Origin: Zophobihabitans entericus | Lineage (GTDB): Bacteria; Pseudomonadota; Gammaproteobacteria; Enterobacterales; Orbaceae | Assembly: GCF_011745665.1 (NCBI RefSeq) | Contig: NZ_CP050253.1 | Span: forward strand, 2,393,418 to 2,457,417 | Direction of reading: 5' to 3' | DNA: 64,000 nucleotides | In this document: positions 14,355-23,070 of the stretch, one piece after another | Layout: every line of letters starts with the position of its first letter | How positions within the stretch are numbered: the stretch's first letter is position 1 | Notes under the pieces: model-generated | Told to the model about the DNA's origin: nothing | What the model saw: only the letters and a program-made list of their open reading frames with translations | Database searches by the model: none | Position numbers and translations under genes: made by a program

Positions 14355-14920
14355 TCACTAAAAGCATCATGCTGCTTTCTGGCTTTATCATGATGGGTAC
14401 AGCTTTCGCAAAAGAGTTACCGCCACCAGCTTATCAATTGGCTGCAAAGATGGGCGGTGTGCCTGCGGATATGCTGTATTCCATAGCTTTAGCTGAAAGT
14501 GGCATGAAAATCGGTACTAAAATTCGCCCTTGGCCGTGGACGTTAAACGTTGCTGGCGAAGCGAGACGCTTTAAAACTCAGCAAGCAGCATGTCAAAATC
14601 TTAAACTCACTTTACGTACAGTATCAGCTAAACGCATCGATGTTGGCTTGGCACAAGTGAATTATGGCTACCACCGTCATCGAGTATCAGACCCCTGCGA
14701 TTTGCTTGACCCTTATCGTAACTTATCCATAGCAGCCTCTATCCTACGTGAACATTACTTAAAAGACAGTACAAGTGGCTGGTTGATTGCTGCCGGTCGT
14801 TATCATCATCCTGCTGGTGGCACTCATGCTGCGCGATACCGAGCCAGTGTTCAAAAACAATTAATACGTATTGGTTACAACAGCCAGTACGCATCATTCC
14901 CGAAAGCGAGTCAAATATGA
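14339..14920 (+). CDS. Lytic transglycosylase of the conjugation system
   Basis: 193 residues with a signal peptide (cleavage after TAFA). The mature domain has the SLT catalytic signature: IALAESG with the catalytic Glu (near residue 53), VGLAQVNYGYH (about 103-113) and AGRYHHPAG (about 158-166). It cuts peptidoglycan so the transfer machine can cross the periplasm. The start overlaps the preceding gene by 16 bases; the stop overlaps the following start by ATGA. Order and neighbours match PFL_4694-like genes of PFGI-1-class ICEs. Confidence 0.88.
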   Translation: MATSIITKSIMLLSGFIMMGTAFAKELPPPAYQLAAKMGGVPADMLYSIALAESGMKIGTKIRPWPWTLNVAGEARRFKTQQAACQNLKLTLRTVSAKRIDVGLAQVNYGYHRHRVSDPCDLLDPYRNLSIAASILREHYLKDSTSGWLIAAGRYHHPAGGTHAARYRASVQKQLIRIGYNSQYASFPKASQI

Positions 14921-15423
14921 AGTATTTATTCTTTATTATCGCCTTTATTAGCACTTTTTCTCACGCAAATTCTATTGTGGTTAAAAATAAAGGCGGTGTA
15001 TCCGCATTACCTTATTATGAGGCGATTGGTTTAACCAAAGAGCCACCTTCCTCACCTGTTACCATTCAGCGTCCAACGAGGCCAAATAAAGTTGATGAGT
15101 CTGCATTTTTACCAGTTCAATCTAAATTACTGAATCCCGGAAGGTTCAGCGCAAGGCAAATGAAGATGCCGGGATTTAGCCCGATTTTTCTCATCGGTAA
15201 TGACTCATTATCTAAACGCTGGTTAGCAGAAAACCAAACTAAACTGAAACTATTGGGTGCAATGGGCTTAGTTGTTCAAGTAGACAATATCCAGCAATTA
15301 CACCAAATTCGCAGTATCGCTCCTGAACTCAAACTATCTCCTGTTTCTGGTGACGATATCGCAAAACGTCTTCGCCTTCAGCATTACCCTGTGCTGATTA
15401 CTGAAAACGGTATTTCGCAATGA
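14917..15423 (+). CDS. ICE conjugation protein, PFL_4695 family (TIGR03765-like)
   Basis: 168 residues with a signal peptide (MKYLFFIIAFISTFSHA). The mature protein has FSPIFLIGNDSLSKRWL and a C-terminal LSPVSGDDIAKRLRLQHYPVLI region, matching the PFL_4695 family as remembered. It lies between the transglycosylase and TraD, the conserved position for that family. It is periplasmic; its molecular role is unknown. It overlaps the previous gene by 4 bases. Confidence 0.82.
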   Translation: MKYLFFIIAFISTFSHANSIVVKNKGGVSALPYYEAIGLTKEPPSSPVTIQRPTRPNKVDESAFLPVQSKLLNPGRFSARQMKMPGFSPIFLIGNDSLSKRWLAENQTKLKLLGAMGLVVQVDNIQQLHQIRSIAPELKLSPVSGDDIAKRLRLQHYPVLITENGISQ

Positions 15424-15433
15424 GGTCTGAGCA

Positions 15434-17578
15434 ATGGCAAAAGAACTCATTAACGAAGTACTGTTGCGTCCAGCAGTTGAACTGTATTCAGTAGCAGCGT
15501 GTTTATTGGCAGCCACCCTTTGCATCTTCGCACCCTGGTCATTGGCTCTTTCTTCAGAAATTGGTTATGTCACGGCTGCTGGCTTCAGTGTTTTTGCATT
15601 TATTCGCTTTAAAGATGCAAGAGAAGTATTAAGGTACAGACGCAATATCAGACGTTTACCAGAATACTCAATGACAAGTGCTCAGATACCAATTAGCCGT
15701 CATAGTTTATTTATTGGTTTGGGCTTTAAGTGGCAACAACGGCATACACATAGACTGATGCAAACCTACCGAGCACAGTTCCGTGTCTATGTCGAACAAC
15801 CCTATCTGTATCAACTTGCTCGTAAACTTGAACGCCAACTTGAGTTTATCCCAAGTCTCTATTGGATCAGTAAAATCACAGGCAGTCATAATCCTCTAAA
15901 TCCTGTTCGACCACTGCCACCAGTCGGAGGTATGCCAAGACTACATGGTATTGAATTACATGAACAAGAAGTGACATTGCCACTAGGGGAGCGTGTTGGT
16001 CATACATTGGTTTTAGGGACAACACGCGTGGGTAAAACTCGTCTTGCAGAAATCTTTATTACACAAGACATTAGGCGTGGTGATGTCACAATCGTGTTTG
16101 ACCCTAAAGGTGATGCAGATTTACTCATCAGAATGTTTATCGAAGCCGAACGCGCAGGCAGATTAGATGAATTGTATATCTTCCACTTGGGATGGCCTGA
16201 TATTTCTGCAAGATACAATGCTGTCGGTCGTTTTGGGCGAATATCAGAAGTCGCTTCGCGTGTAGCTGGTCAGTTGTCTGGTGAAGGCAATTCCGCAGCA
16301 TTTAAAGAATTTGCTTGGCGATTTGTCAATATCATAGCCCGAGCTTTGGTTGAACTTGGTCACAGACCAGACTATCTACAAATTCAAAGGCACGTTATTA
16401 ATATCGATGAGCTATTTATCAAATATGCCCATTATTACTTTGAAAAAAATGAGCCTAAAGCGTGGGATGCCATTGTCCAGATTGAATCAAAGCTGAACGA
16501 TAAAAATATCCCAAGAAATATGCAAGGACGTGAAAAGCGTGTTGTTGCAGTAGAACAATACCTATCTATGTCGCCTGTTTATGATCCAATACTTGATGGT
16601 TTGCGTTCTGCTGTGAGATACGATAAAACGTATTTCGATAAAATTGTCGCATCACTCTTGCCACTGCTAGAAAAACTCACGACTGGCAAAATAGCGCAAC
16701 TCCTTGCCCCAAATTACTCTGATTTAAATGACACCAGACCAATTATTGATTGGATGCAAATAATCCGCCAAAAAGCAATAGTATATGTTGGCTTAGATGC
16801 GCTATCAGATACCTTTGTTGCTTCTGCTGTGGGTAATTCAATGTTTGCTGACCTAGTTTCTGTGGCTGGTCATATCTACAAATTCGGTGTAAATGATGGA
16901 CTACCAGGCGCAGATAATTATGCAAAAGTACCCATTAACCTACATGCCGATGAATTTAACGAGCTAATGGGTGAAGAATTTTTGCCAATGATCAATAAAG
17001 GTGGTGGTGCAGGTTTGCAAATTACGGCTTACACACAAACCATGAGCGATATCGAAGCCAAAATCGGTAATAAACCAAAAGCAGGTCAAGTGATTGGTAA
17101 CTTTAATAACTTAATTATGCTACGTGTGCGTGAGACTGCAACTGCTGAACTGTTAACGAATCAGTTACCAAAAGTCGAAGTCTATACAAGCACGGTTATG
17201 TCAGGCGCAACGGACAGTTCAGACCCGACTGGTCAAACTGCATTTACTTCTAATACAGTAGATCGTTTAACGGCTACTAATGTGCCATTAATAGAGCCAG
17301 CACATATTGTTTCACTGCCGAAGGGACAAGCATTTGCTTTGCTCGAAGGCGGCACACTTTGGAAAATCAGAATGCCACTGCCAAAAACTACCAAAGGCGA
17401 AAAGATTCCAACGAATATCCAGGCACTTGCTGATTATATGCGGACACAGTACACGGATTCTACCGAGTGGTGGCAGCAATCTGATTTTGCCTCAAACAAC
17501 CATAATTTGCCCGATGACTTAATAGAGGAGAGCGGTTCAACAGAGGATATACAACCAATAGAGGAGCGTGAAGAATGA
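15434..17578 (+). CDS. traD: TraD-family conjugative coupling ATPase
   Basis: 714 residues. Two N-terminal membrane segments (about 16-60) are followed by a cytoplasmic motor: Walker A LGTTRVGKTRLAE (about 194-206), a Walker B-like TIVFDPKGD, and further conserved HADEFNELMGEEFLP (about 507-521) and AGLQITAYTQT motifs. It matches the PFGI-1-class SXT_TraD type coupling protein, which brings the relaxosome and DNA to the type IV secretion channel at the inner membrane. It also selects protein substrates in related systems. Length is normal and there is no damage. It shares ATGA with the next gene. Confidence 0.93.
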   Translation: MAKELINEVLLRPAVELYSVAACLLAATLCIFAPWSLALSSEIGYVTAAGFSVFAFIRFKDAREVLRYRRNIRRLPEYSMTSAQIPISRHSLFIGLGFKWQQRHTHRLMQTYRAQFRVYVEQPYLYQLARKLERQLEFIPSLYWISKITGSHNPLNPVRPLPPVGGMPRLHGIELHEQEVTLPLGERVGHTLVLGTTRVGKTRLAEIFITQDIRRGDVTIVFDPKGDADLLIRMFIEAERAGRLDELYIFHLGWPDISARYNAVGRFGRISEVASRVAGQLSGEGNSAAFKEFAWRFVNIIARALVELGHRPDYLQIQRHVINIDELFIKYAHYYFEKNEPKAWDAIVQIESKLNDKNIPRNMQGREKRVVAVEQYLSMSPVYDPILDGLRSAVRYDKTYFDKIVASLLPLLEKLTTGKIAQLLAPNYSDLNDTRPIIDWMQIIRQKAIVYVGLDALSDTFVASAVGNSMFADLVSVAGHIYKFGVNDGLPGADNYAKVPINLHADEFNELMGEEFLPMINKGGGAGLQITAYTQTMSDIEAKIGNKPKAGQVIGNFNNLIMLRVRETATAELLTNQLPKVEVYTSTVMSGATDSSDPTGQTAFTSNTVDRLTATNVPLIEPAHIVSLPKGQAFALLEGGTLWKIRMPLPKTTKGEKIPTNIQALADYMRTQYTDSTEWWQQSDFASNNHNLPDDLIEESGSTEDIQPIEEREE

Positions 17579-18321
17579 GTGATGCTGCGCGTTCTTATAA
17601 CAACCAAACCAATAAACCTAAGACACTCTTTGGTAAAACAGTTTCGTTCCCTTTTGTCTTGTTTGGTGTGCTGTGTGGTTCTCTGTTTTTGTCTATAGTC
17701 GTTGAATGGTTAGGTATGTATTTTTTTTGGCAAGACCAAGGATATCATCATGCTGAACAGATGTTTTACTCAGAACTGGAAAATTTATCAGAGAACTTTA
17801 CCCAAAGTATTATCTTGTCTGATCCATTACAGACTATTGAGTGGCTCATCAAAACTGTTTACGAATGGCTCTTTGTTAAAACAGGTTTGTCTGATCAGGT
17901 ACAAACTATCGTAATCCCTAAAGACACTGATTCATGGCGAAAGATGACGTTTCGTGAAAACATCAATTTGGCTTTTAATTCAGTGCATGACTATAGTGTT
18001 GCTGCTGCGTTTACTGCCATGACTTTTTTAGTCAGAGTCCTAGTGCTTTGTCTGAGCATCCCCCTATTCATTCTCGCCCTGTTCGTTGGGTTGATAGATG
18101 GGCTGGTGAGACGTGATATTAGAAAATTTAGTGCTGGCCGTGAGTCGGGTTTTATTTACCATAGAGCCAAATCTCTTTTAATGCCTATATTGACTTTGCC
18201 TTGGGTAATTTACTTAGCATTACCAATAAGTGTTTCGCCACTTTGGATATTGTTACCCTCCGCAACATTACTGAGCATTGTCATGAACATTGCTGTAGGA
18301 AGTTTCAAAAAATATTTGTAA
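17575..18321 (+). CDS. ICE membrane protein, PFL_4697 family / DUF4400
   Basis: 248 residues with about four membrane segments (near 25-47, 140-165, 168-185, 215-245). The FLVRVLVLCLSIPLFILALF and FIYHRAKSLLMP blocks are typical of the DUF4400 PFL_4697 family, the usual neighbour directly after TraD. It is probably a scaffold of the inner-membrane complex. After this gene the conserved transfer order stops: a short unknown gene and toxin/immunity genes follow instead of the VirB4, TraU, TraG and other mating-pair genes. Confidence 0.88.
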   Translation: MSDAARSYNNQTNKPKTLFGKTVSFPFVLFGVLCGSLFLSIVVEWLGMYFFWQDQGYHHAEQMFYSELENLSENFTQSIILSDPLQTIEWLIKTVYEWLFVKTGLSDQVQTIVIPKDTDSWRKMTFRENINLAFNSVHDYSVAAAFTAMTFLVRVLVLCLSIPLFILALFVGLIDGLVRRDIRKFSAGRESGFIYHRAKSLLMPILTLPWVIYLALPISVSPLWILLPSATLLSIVMNIAVGSFKKYL

Positions 18322-18397
18322 TCGGTTTAATATAAACGTGCATGTCATATTTTTTATGTATACTTCTTTGATAAATTTATATCTAAGGTAGGAATGA

Positions 18398-18724
18398 ATG
18401 GCTCTAGTGAAAGTGATTAAACGTTTATTATTGGGTGGTTTTGCTGTATGTGTCTTACTGACAATTGAACGTATTTTTTATGCTACTTCGTCATACTATC
18501 CTACTTTTTTTACCCATAAAATATCATTCATTGATATTTCTCCAGAAGTCGCATTACCAAGTGATGTTTTATGCCCAAATCAAGGGGCAGAGTTCATCAC
18601 AAAAAGTAATGCAACCTTTGTTCGCTGTGGTTTTTTCATCTATAGCGGTATGTATGAAATTGTTGATTATGATGAATATAAACAAAAGTATGCGAATACT
18701 TTTTTATTTAATCGTAACCAATAA
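18398..18724 (+). CDS. Small membrane-anchored protein, unknown
   Basis: 108 residues with one N-terminal membrane segment (about 7-27) and a short extracytoplasmic domain containing two Cys (CPNQG and VRCGFF), which could form a disulfide. RBS AGGTAGGAATG precedes the ATG. It stands between the transfer operon and an immunity-like gene, so an immunity or accessory role is possible. No family is recognised. Confidence 0.6.
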   Translation: MALVKVIKRLLLGGFAVCVLLTIERIFYATSSYYPTFFTHKISFIDISPEVALPSDVLCPNQGAEFITKSNATFVRCGFFIYSGMYEIVDYDEYKQKYANTFLFNRNQ

Positions 18725-18820
18725 AACGATTGCTATGGATTTATCCTGATATTAGATATCCAGTTTATTCTATACCATGTAGCTATTCGTATGTATAATA
18801 GATAAAAATGCAGGTGGTTT

Positions 18821-19258
18821 ATGATTAAGAAACTCTCAAATATAACGCTGAATCACACAAGAATTGAAATAGATGGTCGTGATAGTATGATTCGTGTTGC
18901 TGGCGAACTCTTACATGCTGCACTTTCATTTGATGAGCGTTATATTTTATTGTTTATCACTGATAATTGCCAATTTGAAGAAACATTATTCATTTATTTA
19001 TTGGATACACAACAAAATAAAATTGTAGATGAAGCTGATATTTATCGAATGTATAGTCCTGGATATTTTGAAAATTTAAACATTATCTCTGACAACACTG
19101 TATCTTTTGAATTTATGGTAGAAGGTGTCTGGACTTTAACTTTATATAAAACCCCTAAAACAGCAATCTTACATCTATCCACAGTATTACCATTTCAATC
19201 TGTAAAACGCCCTTTTGCATTATCTCGATACTTTAATATTAAGCGAAGTAAAGGATAA
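18821..19258 (+). CDS. Putative immunity-type protein, paralogue of 51206-51649
   Basis: 145 residues, soluble. Closely related along its whole length to the protein at 51206-51649: shared MIKKL.N.TLNH, FDERYILLF, F.YL.DTQQN, VSFEFMVEG.WTL and SVKRPF.LSRYFN blocks, more than half identical by eye. Both copies lie beside toxin-type genes, and the copy here directly precedes a glycine-zipper effector, so an immunity function is likely but unproven. RBS AGGTGG precedes the ATG. Confidence 0.65.
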   Translation: MIKKLSNITLNHTRIEIDGRDSMIRVAGELLHAALSFDERYILLFITDNCQFEETLFIYLLDTQQNKIVDEADIYRMYSPGYFENLNIISDNTVSFEFMVEGVWTLTLYKTPKTAILHLSTVLPFQSVKRPFALSRYFNIKRSKG

Positions 19259-19303
19259 GCCCTATTTATTTTCCCAACTTATTATTTTACGAAAGGAATC
19301 ATC

Positions 19304-20044
19304 TTGGATACAGTTCTCAATAATGTAGCAGAACGACAAGAAATACTTAGCCCACAGGAAGTAGCAGCAAAGCAAGAGTTTGAATCCATTATCTCATCTA
19401 TACGTTATACAATTAACGGCATAGCTGTACAAAGTATTCATGATAATAATATACGCATAAACTATAACTTTGAATTAGAGAGAATGAGTCAACAATTAAG
19501 GTTAGAGGCGCATTCTGGTAGAATGACATGGAGTCAAGCTGCAAGGCAAGCAAGTGAAACGCGTAATGTGGTTATGGAACTGCTTAGAGGGAAATCTTCT
19601 CCTCTTGGTCGCTCAATTGCAGAATGGATGAAACCGAAAGGCAGATCATTCTCAATGCTGTTGGATGTAAATGCCAATAGCTATTATGGTATGCAGTTTA
19701 ACGCTTTGTCACCCTTACAACGAAATACAGTTTATGGGGCAATCGTGGCATCTGCCGGCAGAAATAATATTATGGTCAGTACAACACTTAATAGTGTCAG
19801 TAAATTTTGTCGCGGAATCATCATCTTTTCACTCGCAATATCTCTTTATAATATAGGTATGGCAGATAATCAGGTCGATACTGCAATGAAAGAAGGGGCA
19901 ATGTTCACTGGTGGGATTTTGGGGAGTATAGCTGGTGGGGCAGTAGCAGGTTTAGCATGTGGGCCTGCATCTCCCATTTGCGTGCCGATTGGGGTATTTG
20001 TGGGAGGGGTAATGGCTGTGTATTCAGTCGATTACTATTGGTAA
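19304..20044 (+). CDS. Putative membrane-active effector with glycine-zipper C-terminus
   Basis: 246 residues from a TTG start at 19304 with RBS AAGGAATCAT; no ATG fits. The N-terminal 160 residues are soluble and helical. Residues about 165-185 form a membrane segment and the last ~45 a glycine-rich segment (GGILGSIAGGAVAGLACGPA, then VFVGGVMAVYSVDYYW), like the glycine-zipper membrane domains of contact-dependent and T6SS-type toxins. It lies 45 bases after the immunity-like gene. I infer a pore-forming or membrane-perturbing toxin. No signal peptide is present, so export would need a dedicated machine. Confidence 0.6.
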   Translation: MDTVLNNVAERQEILSPQEVAAKQEFESIISSIRYTINGIAVQSIHDNNIRINYNFELERMSQQLRLEAHSGRMTWSQAARQASETRNVVMELLRGKSSPLGRSIAEWMKPKGRSFSMLLDVNANSYYGMQFNALSPLQRNTVYGAIVASAGRNNIMVSTTLNSVSKFCRGIIIFSLAISLYNIGMADNQVDTAMKEGAMFTGGILGSIAGGAVAGLACGPASPICVPIGVFVGGVMAVYSVDYYW

Positions 20045-20512
20045 GCATTAACAGTCAAACTTTACAGTTCTCCTTCAATTTCGATTGTATGGATAACTGT
20101 TTCTACTTCTACACTAACAACATTTCAAATATATTCTTAAATTATGAAAATTTTGAGTGTTGCCCTGTATAAAAATCTCCTGCTTGCCTAGCTATAGATG
20201 CCATCTTTTTCTAAAACGATACAATTATTTAAACCTTAATATCCCTTTGGCTTATAGTGTTGAACATATAATTTCACTCTTTATTCCACTGTGCTTGTCT
20301 GTGTACATTTGAACAACATCGCATGTACGATAAATGGACAAGAATACTATCGTTAATAATTACTAATATATTGATTTTAAAATTAATTAAATTATTCTGA
20401 TTGGAAATAATTTCTCTGTAATAGGTATTTTTATAAACCTCAATCTATTATTTTTCACACAAAGAGCATAAAAGCTGTAATAATTGACACCGTTTGGTTA
20501 AATAATCAAATA
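20045..20512. other. AT-rich intergenic stretch
   Basis: About 470 bases after the glycine-zipper gene. I see no credible gene or strong hairpin before the structured RNA that begins at 20513. Confidence 0.5.
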
Positions 20513-20643
20513 GGGTGTGAGAACCCTGACATACGAACACAACAGTCATCAAATTGTTGTGCCTGTAGTCGTTCGCCTTTTCAATGGTGACGCAAACAGG
20601 GCAGCCGTAAGGCTGAACAGTTCGTATGTCTGTTTCTCACCCC
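20513..20643 (+). ncRNA. Nested multi-hairpin RNA upstream of a TTG-start gene
   Basis: GGGTGTGAGAA (20513-20523) pairs with TTCTCACCCC (20634-20643). Inside it GACATACGAAC (20528-20538) pairs perfectly with GTTCGTATGTC (20620-20630). That stem encloses a CACAACA/TGTTGTG hairpin, a GCCTGT with ACAGGGC stem and a CAGCC-GTAA-GGCTG hairpin. A further GCCA/TGGC hairpin sits just before the AGGAGG RBS of the next gene. This is a compact multibranch RNA or a folded DNA site. The family is not recognised. Confidence 0.65.
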
Positions 20644-20689
20644 TGTTTGTCGTTGCCACCTCAAAGATGGCTCTATAGGAGGAGATATA

Positions 20690-21007
20690 TTGGATAACGG
20701 ACTGACATCCAGATTAGATAGCCCAAGTTGCTTAATTGCACGATTTTCAACAATCACAGATAATGAAGAAGCATTTCAACTTAATCTAACCGCTAAAAGA
20801 ACTAAAGAAAACTTAGAAGCGGGTTTAGAAGCCCTTTCTATCATACTCAAAATAACCCCATCAGATGATGAAATACTTGCAGAGAACATCATGTTTATGA
20901 TGCAGGACATAAAAGCATTAATTCGTGGCATCAATACCAGTATCTTATCAACATCAACTGCTAAAAAATTTAAAAACACCCAAATTCATATTACAAGAAG
21001 TTCCTAA
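20690..21007 (+). CDS. Small helical protein, 105 aa (possibly DUF3077/DUF6124-like)
   Basis: 105 residues from the TTG at 20690 preceded by a strong TAGGAGGAG. The middle (ENLEAGLEALSIILK to ENIMFMMQDIKALIRGI) is two amphipathic helices in a pattern loosely like small Pseudomonas DUF3077/DUF6124 proteins. That likeness is weak. The unusual features are the TTG start and the structured RNA upstream. It is convergent with the XRE gene. Confidence 0.55.
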   Translation: MDNGLTSRLDSPSCLIARFSTITDNEEAFQLNLTAKRTKENLEAGLEALSIILKITPSDDEILAENIMFMMQDIKALIRGINTSILSTSTAKKFKNTQIHITRSS

Positions 21008-21072
21008 AAATGCTGAACATTATGATGATTTGATGAGGCACTACTCAATTAACCCATGCGATAAAAAAGTAT

Positions 21073-21369
21073 TTATAGATTCTCATTTTTATAAAATTGT
21101 AAAATCAACTCAGCTAAATTGTCGTCATCGGCATAGAAATAAGCTCTTGGTATATTAAGAGCATGAGCGATCCTTGCTACCGTTTCCATGTCTGCTTCAT
21201 GTTTACCAGTTTCATATCGGTTTATTCGTGTACTTGCTACGAACTCATCAATACCAGCCAATATACCAAGTTTTTTTTGTGAGATGCCATGACTTGCTCT
21301 GATGTGCTTTAGTCGCTTGCTAAAAACTTCAATGCAAGGACTAAAATTAGAGTCATGTACGTTCTTCAT
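21073..21369 (-). CDS. XRE-family HTH transcriptional regulator
   Basis: 98 residues. A clear helix-turn-helix domain at about 17-80: FSKRLKHIRASHGISQKKLG, RINRYETGKHEADMETVARI and ALNIPRAYFYADDD, of Cro/CI-XRE type. The short acidic tail has no effector domain. It is transcribed divergently from the toxin gene at 21685, and the intergenic space holds two perfect palindromes that may be its operators. Likely a repressor of the cassette or of its own gene. Confidence 0.88.
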   Translation of the reverse strand: MKNVHDSNFSPCIEVFSKRLKHIRASHGISQKKLGILAGIDEFVASTRINRYETGKHEADMETVARIAHALNIPRAYFYADDDNLAELILQFYKNENL

Positions 21370-21405
21370 TATGTCGCTTAATCTTAACAGAATATATTGA
21401 TAAGC

Positions 21406-21455
21406 TACGATAATCGTAATTCATTCTTTCTAAATCTACTACGTTAAACGTAGTA
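21406..21455. promoter_or_regulatory. Two palindromes, candidate XRE operators
   Basis: TACGAT-A-ATCGTA (21406-21418) and TACTACGTT-A-AACGTAGTA (21437-21455) lie just upstream of the XRE gene. They share a TACG-centred half-site. They are good candidates for autoregulation and for control of the rightward genes. A third inverted repeat, ACATTCATG (21609-21617) with CATGAATGT (21642-21650), lies nearer the toxin gene. Nothing else is seen in this gap. Confidence 0.6.
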
Positions 21456-21684
21456 TTACGTATGCAATTAAATTTGCTAATGAAATTTTCTTAAAATATT
21501 CAGGAAAGGACAAATATCACAGTAAAACAAGAAAATACTTAAACCTAATAATCCCTTTCTCACAATCTCACAAAATAAATTTGCTTGTATTAATACTGTT
21601 ACATAAAGACATTCATGTTGAATAATTTTTATATTATTTGGCATGAATGTTAATTCAAAAAAATAATCACGATAGAATACTGAT

Positions 21685-23058
21685 ATGGAACGACCACAAC
21701 TAGAAATAGACTTAGAACATCAACAACTCCAACGTTTATTGCAAGAAAATGAACGTCAGTTAGAGTTTGAACGACTGGTTCAACAAAAGCTACCTGAAGC
21801 TGAAGAAAACGTTCAGGAACAACTCAAAAAACAGAAAAATCCTCTCAAAGAGTTCACTGAAGAAGAACAAAAAGTCTTAACTAAAGCATTATCTAAAAAA
21901 GTAGCCGCTAAAGGTCACGGTTATGAAGTGATTTATATTGCCCCTTATAAAGATAAAGACAAAGATAGTCATTTGATTGCATATTTTGACAAAAACCGCC
22001 CCCCTGCTCACATTAATATCCAAAAAACACTAAGAGAACACCAACTCGAACAACAAGCGTTATTAGCCAACCAGCAGCAACTAGAACAAAATTCAGTGCA
22101 ATCAGATGACCAAATCAAACCTGACATTAAATCAATAGCACCTGATACGATATTGGAGGTTGAACAAGAAAAAACTCAACGTTCCGTCATTGCCCAACAA
22201 GGTGACTCTGCAATAAAAATAGCGCATAAACTTGATTCTGAGAATCCAAATCAAGCTTTAGGGCACTTATATCAATCAGGTCAAGTCAAAGATATTAAAC
22301 TTAAAGATGAACATCAACATGTTATTCCTAATGTTAAACCAAACAAAGAATATACTTACGATCCTGAGCTTTATAATAATCAGGAAAAACAGCTTAACGA
22401 TAAAATTGCTCGAAATATTATGAGCCAACAAACGCAAGTCAATGAACAAATCGACAGAATAAACGAACGAATAAGAGAACAACTAAAGCAGGATGAAATT
22501 AATCAATCATTATTGGTAAAACAGCAACAGCAAGATGAAAAAATATCTAACTTAGATAAAGAATCATTGTTTAATAAACAAGTTTCAGTTCAAAATATGC
22601 TTGCATTGAAAGTAGATACTCTGAGTTCTATTTCAACTAGATATACTGGTAACTGCAATGCTAAAAACCCCTACAAATATGATACACCTGAATTTTGGAT
22701 ACAAGAATGGGTTGGTAATTCAACATCTTGGCAACAGGCTCATCACGATCATTACTATAACAAAATGCAACAATTGACACCTGCCAAAACACAAGCGGAA
22801 CATTATATATTTGCAAGGGCAATACAATCAGATCCCACTGCTGGTATCGTCAGATATACTTACTCTTTAACTGGTGCTGTTAGCGCATGGGGGTATTATG
22901 GAATGAAAAAAGTAGGTTCATTTAATGATGCCTCAGCAGCAGATATAGAACAAGCAAAATGGGGAACAAAAGGCTGGTTTGATGGACTACCAACTACACG
23001 AGGTGAAAAATATGCAATTATTAAAACGATACCGGGTGAATGTATTAAATACAAATAA
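21685..23058 (+). CDS. Polymorphic effector with shared N-terminus and unique toxin domain
   Basis: 457 residues. Residues 1-120 (RPQLEIDLEHQQLQRLLQE, then a domain ending AHINIQKTLREH) and a LysM-like block (about 165-225, DSAIKIAHKLDSENPNQALG then VIPNVKPNKEYTYDP) also occur in the larger protein at 48856-51060. The first domain resembles, by pattern, the XVIPCD secretion-recruitment domain of type IV effectors. A coiled coil follows (about 230-290). The last ~150 residues (NCNAKNPYKYDTPEFWIQEW to ECIKYK) are unique and probably the toxin. No signal peptide. The next gene is the likely immunity gene. Confidence 0.7.
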   Translation: MERPQLEIDLEHQQLQRLLQENERQLEFERLVQQKLPEAEENVQEQLKKQKNPLKEFTEEEQKVLTKALSKKVAAKGHGYEVIYIAPYKDKDKDSHLIAYFDKNRPPAHINIQKTLREHQLEQQALLANQQQLEQNSVQSDDQIKPDIKSIAPDTILEVEQEKTQRSVIAQQGDSAIKIAHKLDSENPNQALGHLYQSGQVKDIKLKDEHQHVIPNVKPNKEYTYDPELYNNQEKQLNDKIARNIMSQQTQVNEQIDRINERIREQLKQDEINQSLLVKQQQQDEKISNLDKESLFNKQVSVQNMLALKVDTLSSISTRYTGNCNAKNPYKYDTPEFWIQEWVGNSTSWQQAHHDHYYNKMQQLTPAKTQAEHYIFARAIQSDPTAGIVRYTYSLTGAVSAWGYYGMKKVGSFNDASAADIEQAKWGTKGWFDGLPTTRGEKYAIIKTIPGECIKYK

Positions 23059-23070
23059 AGAAAGTAATTA

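Noticed and set aside
20513..20643. CRISPR, retron or group II intron interpretation of the structured region
   Set aside because: There is no spacer array and no reverse transcriptase near, and no domain V-like hairpin was seen.
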